Numbered from the stretch's first letter, positions 1-6,240 are shown. The stretch is 6,747 nucleotides of DNA from Clostridiales bacterium (GCA_012841675.1 DUUG01000335.1:1-6747), one strand, 5' to 3'. Numbers and translations are program-made. Notes: generated by a model from the letters alone, not told the origin.

Positions 1-1476
1 CAAGGCCAGCTTGCGATACTCTGCCTCCCAACGGGGGTCGCCTGTGATGTAGGCTGCCGTTTTAAAGCCGGAAAGCAAAACGAGGGAGTTCAGCGTGCAG
101 TCCTCAAAGGCATACGGATTGGTAAAATACTCGGGATTCATCTTGCCCCAGGAGGTGGCTTGACCGCCTGCATCGGTAAAGCAGTAATCGTTCTCCACCA
201 GATGGATAGCAATATCGTTCATGACATCCTTGAAGATTTGCGCCAGCTCTAAATCGGCGTTTTCGCCGGTGCAGAGGATTTTGTAGGCAATGGCGTAGGC
301 GTAGAAATGCCCGATTAGCTCGTCCGTGCTCGTATCGGCTTTGTAGATAATTTCATCGTCGCCGAAGCCCTTGCCCGTCTTGGGATTGATAACGTTGCGA
401 TAGTGGCGGGCCAGCCGGTCAGGCACGGGCAGGGAGGAGTCAATCTCAGTGGTAAAGTCGATATCCACCGGGTCGTCGGTTTTCAGAGATTGGGCAATGG
501 AAACAAGCTTGCCCTCTTTGTTGCGCACCTTGCGGAAGAAGGTGCCGTCGCTGTACGGAACGGGGTCATCCTCGCTGTCTACATGGTAGGAGCGGGCGAT
601 AAAGCCTTGGATGCGGCGGCGAACCAGCTCAGGTTCCCCTTCGGTGGCCCAGTCTTCCGGGTTGGCAGGGCCGGCATAGCCCGTTTGCATGCCGCAGGGT
701 CCGCCTTCGGGGATGGTGCGCACGTCAGGCCGGCCTTTGAGCAAGTATTTTTCGCTCATGCGGTTGGAATTCGGCTCGGAATAGCGAACTTTTGCATCCA
801 CATATCCCTTGCGGCCGGATATGGTGGCCAGAAGCAGCATGTTTTCTACGCATTCTGTGGCGCGGCGGCGGGCCGTTTCCTCTCCGGTAACGGCGTAGCG
901 GAAGCAAAGTGCCGCAGCGACCATGGAGGTCCAAAGCCCGTCGTTGTCGGAACAGCAGCCTTTGTAGACGCCGTTTTTGTCGGGTTTGGCGCGAACCGTC
1001 ATGCCCCGGCGGGAAATATATTTGAAAGTAAGCTCGTCAAAGTAGTCTGCCTTCTGACGGTAAGTAAGGTTTAGAAACACAACATGCACAACTTGGTTTT
1101 TAGATGCCAGCCATGCGCCGCCTTCTTTGTCAGAGCAAAGGAAAAGAACTTCTGGCTCATCCATGTATTTGTGGACGCCGAAGAACATGAACCTATCTTT
1201 CTCGTAAGCGGACGGATCTACCCGCCAGGCGCCGACGTTTGTTCCAATCCAAGTCACACCATTTTCGACAAATGCATGGTTGACATCCTTAGCCTCAACC
1301 CCAAAGGGAAGCTCGGACGGGGCGGAAAAGTCCGGTTTCTTTCCTTTTTCCAGAAAGTCACGCAGCTCGCCGGGCAAATCAGAGAGGGCCAGCGCCTCTT
1401 TGTACGTGTAGCGAACGGAGTACTTTTGCAAAATCGGAGATAATGCAAGGGGTTTTTTGTGGTACTTTAGTTTCAT
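1..1476 (-). CDS. Large protein of unknown function, probable alpha/alpha-barrel-like fold (3' end outside window)
   Basis: An uninterrupted 492-codon frame starts at ATG 1476 and runs off the left edge, so the C-terminus is missing. The SD AAGGAGG lies 6 nt before the ATG. The first residues (MKLKYHKKPL) are not a signal peptide and no membrane segment is visible, so the protein is probably cytoplasmic. Residues about 65-135 contain two propeller-like strands (NGVTWIGTNVGAWRV and GGAWLASKNQVV), as in ligand-sensor propellers. The remainder has helix-rich motifs: SDNDGLW (176-182), FRYAVTGE (192-199), DTSTDELIGH (381-390), TSWG (441-444), LNSLVLLSGFK (462-472) and ITGD (477-480). From memory, the same motif order occurs in a widespread family of uncharacterised, often secreted, bacterial proteins that may adopt an (alpha/alpha) toroid like some glycosidases or lyases. 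I cannot name an activity. The opposite strand also has a long open frame at 403-1074, judged to be a shadow. Confidence 0.8.
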   Translation of the reverse strand, partial: MKLKYHKKPLALSPILQKYSVRYTYKEALALSDLPGELRDFLEKGKKPDFSAPSELPFGVEAKDVNHAFVENGVTWIGTNVGAWRVDPSAYEKDRFMFFGVHKYMDEPEVLFLCSDKEGGAWLASKNQVVHVVFLNLTYRQKADYFDELTFKYISRRGMTVRAKPDKNGVYKGCCSDNDGLWTSMVAAALCFRYAVTGEETARRRATECVENMLLLATISGRKGYVDAKVRYSEPNSNRMSEKYLLKGRPDVRTIPEGGPCGMQTGYAGPANPEDWATEGEPELVRRRIQGFIARSYHVDSEDDPVPYSDGTFFRKVRNKEGKLVSIAQSLKTDDPVDIDFTTEIDSSLPVPDRLARHYRNVINPKTGKGFGDDEIIYKADTSTDELIGHFYAYAIAYKILCTGENADLELAQIFKDVMNDIAIHLVENDYCFTDAGGQATSWGKMNPEYFTNPYAFEDCTLNSLVLLSGFKTAAYITGDPRWEAEYRKLAL

Positions 1477-1503
1477 TCAAATCCTCCTTATAATTTGGGG
1501 GAA

Positions 1504-1537
1504 TTGGTCCCGCAGAGTAGGGCACATTTCGGGACAA
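1504..1537 (-). promoter_or_regulatory. Hairpin in the leader of the left-edge gene
   Basis: A 6-bp GC-rich stem, GTCCCG (1507-1512) with CGGGAC (1530-1535), closes a 17-nt loop. TT/AA (1504-1505 and 1536-1537) extends it around a bulged G. It lies 28-61 nt upstream of the ATG at 1476 and leaves the SD free. It could be a 5'-UTR stem or a protein-binding site. It has no T-tract, and it does not match a riboswitch or T-box core that I recognise. Confidence 0.3.
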
Positions 1538-1543
1538 CACCTT

Positions 1544-1556
1544 TGGTACCATTGTA
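1544..1556 (-). promoter_or_regulatory. Possible -10 element with adjoining TGGTACCA palindrome
   Basis: On the minus strand TACAAT (1556-1551) resembles a -10 hexamer for the gene starting at 1476, and it runs directly into the 8-bp palindrome TGGTACCA (1544-1551). No good -35 is seen: TGGCTT at 17-bp spacing matches poorly. The palindrome at the expected transcription start could be an operator. This is weak evidence, but something must start transcription between the terminator at about 1700 and the ATG. Confidence 0.28.
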
Positions 1557-1650
1557 CATGAAACCGGAGAAAAAAGCCAGCCCGCCCATATGGGTATCTT
1601 GCATGAAAAGGAGCGCAAGGCTAGAAGCGGTCTTGACATCCTAGTTTTCT

Positions 1651-1683
1651 GGGGGTGTTGCACATGGCAAAGCCCCCCTTTTT
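1651..1683 (+). terminator. Orphan plus-strand intrinsic terminator
   Basis: GGGGG (1651-1655) pairs with CCCCC (1673-1677), and inside that TTGC (1658-1661) pairs with GCAA (1667-1670) around a 5-nt loop. TTTTT (1679-1683) follows, with one extra C between stem and tract. The T-tract marks it as a plus-strand terminator, since the minus-strand copy of the hairpin is followed by AGAAAA. No convincing plus-strand gene precedes it, because 1-1476 is coding on the other strand. It may end an antisense or small RNA that starts in the leader region, or block transcription heading rightward. Confidence 0.55.
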
Positions 1684-1696
1684 GTGTAAGAATATA

Positions 1697-1749
1697 CAAA
1701 AACACCCCCCGCGTTAGGCGCAGATAAAACTGCCTAACTTGGGGGGTGT
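1697..1749 (-). terminator. Strong intrinsic terminator of the udp-to-DUF3298 cluster
   Basis: A long inverted repeat: ACACCCCCC (1702-1710) pairs with GGGGGGTGT (1741-1749) and GTTAGGC (1713-1719) pairs with GCCTAAC (1732-1738). They are separated by one G-U pair and one mismatch, with a 12-nt loop. Read on the minus strand, the second arm runs into TTTTT and then GTATATTCTT. It begins 22 nt after the TAA of the DUF3298 gene, as expected for its terminator. The plus-strand side has no T-tract. Confidence 0.85.
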
Positions 1750-1771
1750 AGCTTGCAAATTCACAGCCCGG

Positions 1772-2446
1772 TTAATTTGATGCCGAGGATAAAAGAAAAT
1801 TCTTTCCGAAACGACGGAAAGGAATGGAAAACATCGGGATCCCTGTCTCATACGGAGCCAACGCATACAACGGATAAAAAACGGTCAAGGTGGAATCCGT
1901 CACATAATAGCGGCGCGGATCGAAATACGTTCGGATTCTTGTGGTCAAATCAGGATAATATTCCGCCATGTTTTGCCGTTCACGCCGCTTTGCTTCTGCC
2001 GTAATAGCAGCAATCAGCCTGCCTTCCCAGGCATAACCGGGCGAAAACAAATCGGACAGAGGAAGCAAAAGCCCCTGTCGGATGTCCCAAGTTTGCGCCG
2101 AAGCGGTAATGTGGCCATGGACGCCGCCGGAATACGAATACGTTTCCGTATATAGGCTCATATGAGTCGGGGTTGTCAAATATAGCCGAAAATCAGAGCG
2201 AAGAGTGTGACAAACAAACGGCCGCTCTTCCCACAAGGCCGCTTGCAGATCTTTTTCGGCCAGTGAAAAAAGCGTGGTTTCGGCCCGGTGGTAAAGGGCC
2301 TTTGTCAGCGCCTCATTATAACGGTTAAAGGGACCGGCCAGCTCACCAGAAAGTGCCGGCGAACAGAGTGATACGCGCAGCACGGGTGTTTGACCGGACA
2401 AAAAGGTTTTGGAGATCGTGTGTGCTTCGGGCGTGAACAGATCCAT
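1772..2446 (-). CDS. DUF3298 (RsiV-like) domain protein
   Basis: A 224-residue protein read from ATG 2446 to TAA at 1772. The C-terminal half has the hallmarks of the DUF3298 domain found in anti-sigma factor RsiV and PdaC-type proteins: a YSYSGGVHGH turn (103-112), LPLSDLF (128-134), RYYVTD (179-184), then YALAPYETGIP (194-204) leading to FSIPF. The N-terminal 100 residues fit the companion DUF4163-like segment. Unlike RsiV, there is no membrane helix or signal peptide, so the protein looks soluble and cytoplasmic, and no sigma-factor gene is adjacent. Its molecular role is unknown. In RsiV this domain binds lysozyme, but that should not be transferred to an intracellular protein. The SD is a G-rich GAGGGGGTGA ending 7 nt before the ATG, and it forms one arm of a 14-bp inverted repeat. 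It is the last gene of the cluster, 66 bp after deoC. Confidence 0.82.
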   Translation of the reverse strand: MDLFTPEAHTISKTFLSGQTPVLRVSLCSPALSGELAGPFNRYNEALTKALYHRAETTLFSLAEKDLQAALWEERPFVCHTLRSDFRLYLTTPTHMSLYTETYSYSGGVHGHITASAQTWDIRQGLLLPLSDLFSPGYAWEGRLIAAITAEAKRRERQNMAEYYPDLTTRIRTYFDPRRYYVTDSTLTVFYPLYALAPYETGIPMFSIPFRRFGKNFLLSSASN

Positions 2447-2453
2447 GCTTATA

Positions 2454-2488
2454 TCACCCCCTCATTCATTATACGAATGAGGGGGTGA
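2454..2488 (-). promoter_or_regulatory. 14-bp perfect inverted repeat enclosing TATAAT, overlapping the SD
   Basis: Arms 2454-2467 and 2475-2488 (TCACCCCCTCATTC on plus) are perfectly complementary around the 7-nt loop ATTATAC. On the minus strand the loop reads TATAAT (2473-2468), a perfect -10 hexamer, and the downstream arm contains the SD of the DUF3298 gene. Neither strand has a T-tract, so it is not a normal terminator. In RNA read through from deoC, the hairpin would bury the SD. As DNA, it would be a symmetric operator over a -10 box with a leader of only about 15 nt. No good -35 is visible. Confidence 0.6.
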
Positions 2489-2512
2489 AACGGTGTCTGC
2501 CCGAAAGCGTTC

Positions 2513-3181
2513 TTAAATTCGTCCTGCCCGGCGGCTTTCCTCCGCCAAAATCAAGGCGGTAGCCGATGCGCCTAACCGGTCGGCACCGGCAGAAAGCATT
2601 GCCAGTGCGTTGTCATACGTTCGGATGCCGCCGGCGGCCTTAATCTGCATCTTGTCGCCCACTACCGAGCGAAACAGCGCCACATCGGCCACTGTCGCGC
2701 CCCCGGTGGAAAACCCGGTGGAGGTTTTTACAAAGTGTGCCCCTGCTTCTAAAGCGGCTTCACAGACCAAAACCTTTTCCGCATCGGTCAAAAGGCAAGC
2801 CTCCAGTATGACTTTGACAATGGCCCCGGAAGAAGCCTCTTCAACGGCTTTGATGTCGTCAACAAGGGCATTTTTGTCTCCGGCCTTGGCCGATGCAACG
2901 GAAATCACCATGTCAATTTCCGAAGCGCCAAGGGAAACGGCTTCCGCCGCTTCGAAAGCCTTGCTTTTGCTTGTGGACGCGCCTAAAGGAAAACCCACCA
3001 CCGTACATACCTTCACCGAACTGTTTGCAAGGAGGCGGTGGCATAAAGGCACATAGATGGGGTTTACGCAGACGGAAGCCGTGCCAAAGGACAGGGCTTC
3101 TTTACAAAGGGATTCGATCTGGGCAGGGGTAGCATCGGGCTTTAACAATGTGTGGTCGATTTTAGAAGCAATAGATTGCAT
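2513..3181 (-). CDS. deoC: Deoxyribose-phosphate aldolase DeoC
   Basis: Class I aldolase of 222 residues that reversibly cleaves 2-deoxy-D-ribose-5-phosphate to acetaldehyde and glyceraldehyde-3-phosphate in deoxynucleoside catabolism (cytoplasmic TIM barrel). Visible signatures are KIDHTLLKP (7-15), VCTVVGFPLGA (58-68), the Schiff-base lysine K152 in VKTSTGFSTGGAT, and the proton-relay pair D90 (SEIDMVI) and K181 (IKAAGGIRT). The length is normal for the short bacterial form. The frame stays open upstream to 3322, but I chose ATG 3181. It has AAGGAGAG 5 nt before it, the family N-terminus begins there, and the extension is Ala-rich and overlaps the zinc ribbon gene. It is fourth in the cluster, after a weak terminator, and shares the nucleoside-salvage theme with udp. 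Confidence 0.96.
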   Translation of the reverse strand: MQSIASKIDHTLLKPDATPAQIESLCKEALSFGTASVCVNPIYVPLCHRLLANSSVKVCTVVGFPLGASTSKSKAFEAAEAVSLGASEIDMVISVASAKAGDKNALVDDIKAVEEASSGAIVKVILEACLLTDAEKVLVCEAALEAGAHFVKTSTGFSTGGATVADVALFRSVVGDKMQIKAAGGIRTYDNALAMLSAGADRLGASATALILAEESRRAGRI

Positions 3182-3205
3182 GTAATCTCTCCTTATAAAC
3201 GGTAA

Positions 3206-3233
3206 GGCAAAAGCCCAACAAGGGTCGGGCTTT
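3206..3233 (-). terminator. Weak intrinsic terminator between the fmdB-like gene and deoC
   Basis: On the minus strand AAAGCCCGAC pairs with GTTGGGCTTT: a 10-bp stem over 3210-3233 with one G-U pair and a CCTT tetraloop, starting 12 nt after the fmdB-like stop. The T-tract is only TTTT and overlaps the stem, followed by GCC, so termination is probably partial. Only about 28 bp remain before deoC, so no full promoter fits between hairpin and SD. deoC would be reached by read-through. Confidence 0.5.
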
Positions 3234-3245
3234 ATGTGTAAATCT

Positions 3246-3485
3246 TTAGCGTCCGCAACAGCCGCCGCAGCCGCCGCTTTGGGATGGGCAGCCGCCGGTT
3301 TTGGCAGGACACTTGCTTTCACAGCCGCTATTGCCCATAATAACCGAAAAGCCTTCGAAAATTCGGTCTAGCTCGTTGGCGCCACAGCCGGGACAGACAA
3401 CAGAGCCGCTGTCCTTTTCGGCAATGGTACAGCGAACCTCAAACTTTTTGCCGCAGGAATTGCAAACAAATGTGTAAAAAGGCAT
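3246..3485 (-). CDS. FmdB-family zinc ribbon protein with Cys-rich tail
   Basis: A 79-residue protein matching the FmdB/CxxC_CxxC_SSSS zinc-ribbon family. It begins MPFYTFVCNSCGKKFE, as is typical. C8/C11 (CNSC) and C31/C34 (CPGC) should coordinate one zinc ion. GFSVIM follows, and the tail beyond residue 54 is short and disordered-looking, with six more cysteines (C55, C59, C66, C73, C76, C77) among Gly and Ser. The family is named after a putative regulator of formamidase/amidase genes, but its general function is not established. I chose ATG 3485, which lies 7 nt after GGAGG, over the in-frame GTG at 3491 only 1 nt after it. The gene is 67 bp downstream of typA and 64 bp upstream of deoC. 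Confidence 0.9.
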   Translation of the reverse strand: MPFYTFVCNSCGKKFEVRCTIAEKDSGSVVCPGCGANELDRIFEGFSVIMGNSGCESKCPAKTGGCPSQSGGCGGCCGR

Positions 3486-3503
3486 ATGCACTCCTCCTTA
3501 TGT

Positions 3504-3518
3504 CCGGCCACCAGCCGG
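3504..3518 (-). repeat. Small GC-rich hairpin before the fmdB-like gene
   Basis: CCGGC (3504-3508) and GCCGG (3514-3518) form a perfect 5-bp stem with a 5-nt loop in the typA-fmdB spacer, just upstream of the SD. It has no T-tract, so it is not an intrinsic terminator. It could be an RNA processing or stability element, or chance in GC-rich DNA. Confidence 0.35.
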
Positions 3519-3552
3519 CAGTAGTCCGATTTTGTTAGAAAAATTGCAGCAG

Positions 3553-5379
3553 CTATTTCGCACTTTTCTTTTTTAATGCGGCGGCGCGAGCTCCATGATC
3601 CAGCTCCACTTTTCGAATCCGCAGGGATTTCGGCGTAACCTCTAAAAGCTCGTCCTCCGACAAAAATTCAAGACACTGTTCTAGGCTCATCTTACGATAG
3701 GGAATCAGGCGAAGCGCATCGTCGCTGCCGGCGGCGCGGATATTGGTCACATGCTTGCGCTTGCAGACGTTGATCACGACATCCTCGCCCCTGTTGGAGC
3801 TGCCAACCACCATGCCGGCATAGACGGGCGTTCCCGGATCGATAAAGAGGGATCCGCGCTCCTGGGCGTGATACAGGCCGTAGGTAATGGCCTCGCCCGA
3901 CTCATAAGATACGAGCGAGCCGGTTGTCCGGCGGGGAATATCGGCCTTGGCGGGCATGTAGCCGTGAAAAATGGTGTTTATAATGCCTTCTCCCCGGGTA
4001 TCGGTTAAAAACTCGCTGCGATAGCCAAACAAACCGCGGGACGGAATCAGAAACTCAAGCCGCATGCGGGAGCCGACGGGCGTCATTTTTAAAAGCTCGC
4101 CCTTGCGGTTTCCCAGCTTTTCCATCACAACGCCCACAGCCGATTCCGGAAGGTCTACAACGACTTCTTCAAAGGGCTCTAATGTGTTGCCGTTTTCATC
4201 TTTCCGGAAGAGAACTCTGGGGGCGCCCACCTGAAACTCGTACCCCTCGCGGCGCATGGTTTCGATTAGAATGGCAAGGTGCATTTCGCCCCGACCGAGG
4301 ACACGGAACGCATCCGTCGAATCGGTTTCTTCCACCTTGAGGGAAACGTCCTTTAGTAGCTCACGGAACAAACGGTCGCGGAGATTCCGCGAAGTCACGT
4401 ATTTGCCTTCTTTGCCGGCCATGGGACTGTCGTTTACCATAAAGGTCATTTCCACCGTCGGCTCGGAAATCTTCGTAAAGGGCAGGGGGGAAGGGGACAG
4501 CGGGTCGCAGATGGTATTGCCGATGTTTACCGATTCGATGCCAGACAGAGCGATAATATCGCCCGGATAGGCTTTTTCCATGGGCACGCGGGTCAAGCCG
4601 GAAAAGCCGTAGAGGTTTGTCGCTTTGGCTTTAATTTGCGTGTCATTGTGATAATCTGTGAGAAGAATTTCTTGCCCTTGGGTAATGGTGCCGTTGGCAA
4701 TACGGCCAATGGCAATGCGGCCCACATAATCATTGTAGTCAATAGAGGAAACAAGCATCTGCAGCGGGGCACTTTCATCTCCCTTGGGTGCCGGCACGTG
4801 GGACAAAATCGCATCAAACAGCGGTTTTAGCGTACCGTCATGCCGGTCAGGGGACAAGGAGGCAAAGCCGTTTCGGGCGGAAGCGAACACAACGGGGGAA
4901 TCCAGCTGTTCTTCCGTTGCGTCCAAGTCGAGCAGAAGCTCCAGCACTTCGTCGACCACCTCATGCGGCCTGGCATCGGGCCGGTCAATCTTATTGACGA
5001 CGATGACGATTTTTAGGCCAAGCTCCAACGCACGCTGTAAAACAAAACGCGTCTGGGGCATGGGGCCTTCGTAAGCGTCTACAAGCAAAAGAACGCCGTT
5101 GACCATCTGCAAAACTCGTTCCACCTCGCCGCCGAAGTCGGCGTGTCCCGGTGTATCTACAATATTCAGTTTCACATCATTATACGTAATAGCGGTGTTT
5201 TTGGAAAGAATCGTAATGCCGCGCTCTCTTTCAAGATCGCCGGAATCCATTACGCGGTCGACAACATTTTGGTTTTCACGGAAAGCGCCGCCCTGCTTGA
5301 GCATTTCATCCACAAGGGTGGTTTTCCCGTGGTCAACGTGGGCGATAATAGCAATATTTCTAAGGTCATTGCGGAGCAA
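3553..5379 (-). CDS. typA: Ribosome-associated translational GTPase TypA/BipA
   Basis: A 608-residue EF-G-like GTPase, full length for the family. It binds the ribosome and supports 50S assembly and growth under stress such as cold. G motifs are AHVDHGKTT (13-21), RERGITI (51-57), DTPGH (75-79), NKID (129-132) and SAR (167-169). Next come a beta-barrel domain (about 205-300), EF-G-like domains III and V, and the BipA-specific C-terminal domain with CKRKHVTNIRAAGSDDA and DELLEVTPKSLRIRK. It ends in a Lys-rich tail. The start is TTG at 5379: a stop lies 6 codons upstream, no in-frame ATG occurs before the G1 motif, and LRNDLRNIAIIAHVDHGKTT matches usual TypA N-termini. The SD is GAGAGG about 10 nt away. 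ATT at 5382 is a less likely alternative. An ATG at 5387 is out of frame. It lies 36 bp after udp. Confidence 0.97.
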   Translation of the reverse strand: MLRNDLRNIAIIAHVDHGKTTLVDEMLKQGGAFRENQNVVDRVMDSGDLERERGITILSKNTAITYNDVKLNIVDTPGHADFGGEVERVLQMVNGVLLLVDAYEGPMPQTRFVLQRALELGLKIVIVVNKIDRPDARPHEVVDEVLELLLDLDATEEQLDSPVVFASARNGFASLSPDRHDGTLKPLFDAILSHVPAPKGDESAPLQMLVSSIDYNDYVGRIAIGRIANGTITQGQEILLTDYHNDTQIKAKATNLYGFSGLTRVPMEKAYPGDIIALSGIESVNIGNTICDPLSPSPLPFTKISEPTVEMTFMVNDSPMAGKEGKYVTSRNLRDRLFRELLKDVSLKVEETDSTDAFRVLGRGEMHLAILIETMRREGYEFQVGAPRVLFRKDENGNTLEPFEEVVVDLPESAVGVVMEKLGNRKGELLKMTPVGSRMRLEFLIPSRGLFGYRSEFLTDTRGEGIINTIFHGYMPAKADIPRRTTGSLVSYESGEAITYGLYHAQERGSLFIDPGTPVYAGMVVGSSNRGEDVVINVCKRKHVTNIRAAGSDDALRLIPYRKMSLEQCLEFLSEDELLEVTPKSLRIRKVELDHGARAAALKKKSAK

Positions 5380-5415
5380 AATATCATGTCCTCTCTAAAA
5401 GTTAAGAATCAGGGC

Positions 5416-6177
5416 TTACCCTGTTTGTTTATCAGCGGCAATTAAAAGGCGTAGCGCCGCCACAGCCGTGTCAATGGCAAGGTCGGTGCTGTGGTGGTCG
5501 GGCTCGTCATACCCTAGGGCTTTTCTCTCTTGGTTCCAAATAACGGAAAAAATGCTGCCGCAGCGAACGCCGCGGGCCGCAGCACAGCAAAACAGAGCGG
5601 CAGACTCCATCTCGCTTGCCAAAACGCCGCTTTTTTTCCAGGCCTCCCATTGGGACAAAAGCTTATCCGCAACGGGCATACGGGAGGGGCTATGCTGGCC
5701 GTAAAAAGAATCCTTGCACTGGACAACGCCTGTATGGTAGGGAAGTCCCTTTTCTCTGGCACTAGTAACAAGCGCTTCCACAACCGGATAGGAAGCAACG
5801 GCAGGGAAACTGGCGGGCAAATACTCGTGGCTTGTGCCTTCCTGCCGAATAGCCCCCGTGGCGATAACCAAATCGCCGCTTTTTACAGGCAAAGCAATGC
5901 CGCCGCAGGTGCCGACGCGGATAAAGGTATCCACTCCCAGATTGCATAGCTCTTCCATGGCAATAGCGGCAGAAGGGCCGCCGATGCCTGTGGAGGTGAC
6001 GCAAATCAGCGTATCATCCAAATAGCCGGCATAGGTGCAAAACTCCCTGTTATAGGCAATCTTTTTCGAAGATTGCAGCCGGGAGGCAATGACTTCACAT
6101 CGGCCGGGATCGCCGGGCAAAAGAGCATATCGACCCACTTGACCGGGAGACAAAGCAATATGATATTGTTTTTCCAT
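5416..6177 (-). CDS. udp: Uridine phosphorylase
   Basis: A 253-residue nucleoside phosphorylase (NP-I family) that phosphorolyses uridine, and often deoxyuridine or thymidine, to the base and (deoxy)ribose-1-phosphate. It has the same length as E. coli Udp. Motifs are the phosphate-site LLPGDPGR (19-26), NREF (43-46), [17 protein letters not shown] (61-77), FIRVGT (85-90), a GQHSPSRMP segment (160-168) in the region that recognises uracil in Udp, and SEMESAAL (188-195), which contacts ribose. The SD pattern that carries the purine-protonating Asp of DeoD-type purine phosphorylases is absent (VIWNQE instead), which favours uridine. The start ATG 6177 lies 7 nt after AAGGAGG. It is the first gene of the leftward cluster, with its own promoter at 6212-6240. 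Exact substrate range cannot be read from sequence. Confidence 0.92.
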   Translation of the reverse strand: MEKQYHIALSPGQVGRYALLPGDPGRCEVIASRLQSSKKIAYNREFCTYAGYLDDTLICVTSTGIGGPSAAIAMEELCNLGVDTFIRVGTCGGIALPVKSGDLVIATGAIRQEGTSHEYLPASFPAVASYPVVEALVTSAREKGLPYHTGVVQCKDSFYGQHSPSRMPVADKLLSQWEAWKKSGVLASEMESAALFCCAAARGVRCGSIFSVIWNQERKALGYDEPDHHSTDLAIDTAVAALRLLIAADKQTG

Positions 6178-6211
6178 AATTACGCCTCCTTAACAGGTTG
6201 CATCCTAACCG

Positions 6212-6240
6212 ATACTATAGAATACCACAAAACTCGTCAA
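6212..6240 (-). promoter_or_regulatory. Sigma-A-type promoter for the udp cluster
   Basis: On the minus strand a -35 TTGACG (6240-6235, 5 of 6 consensus) is followed after 17 bp by TAGTAT (6217-6212, 4 of 6). Overlapping -10 alternatives are TATAGT, and TATTCT preceded by TGG. The predicted start near 6205 gives a leader of about 28 nt holding the SD AAGGAGG. I see no attenuator in this leader. Confidence 0.65.

Noticed and set aside
403..1074. Long plus-strand open frame of 223 codons opposite the left-edge gene
   Set aside because: The minus-strand frame across 1-1476 is open throughout, has a strong SD and shows recognisable family motifs. The plus frame has no SD and no recognisable domain, and is a typical antisense shadow.
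1500..1560. T-box-like GGTACC with nearby GGGAC/GTCCC pairing in the leader
   Set aside because: The T-box core (GGGTGGNACCGCG) and an antiterminator/terminator pair are not present in the right arrangement. GGTACC is part of a short palindrome.
1558..1644. Possible 28-residue plus-strand peptide (MKPEKKASPP...) ending just before the orphan terminator
   Set aside because: No SD precedes the ATG and the peptide has no recognisable character. Noted only as context for the possible RNA.
1379..1705. Minus-strand open frame of 108 codons across the leader of the left-edge gene
   Set aside because: It overlaps the first 98 nt of the better-supported gene in another frame, has no SD, and its start lies in a terminator. 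The composition is leader-like.
3182..3322. 47-residue N-terminal extension of DeoC
   Set aside because: It overlaps the zinc ribbon gene and an intergenic hairpin and is Ala-rich. ATG 3181 has a proper SD and gives the normal DeoC length.
5099..5445. Plus-strand open frames opposite the start of typA
   Set aside because: They lie antisense to the highly conserved G domain, lack an SD, and encode no recognisable protein.
5416..6177. Purine nucleoside phosphorylase (DeoD) as the identity of this gene
   Set aside because: Length, GQHSPSRMP and EMESAAL fit uridine phosphorylase, and the purine-specific Ser-Asp motif near residue 210 is missing.
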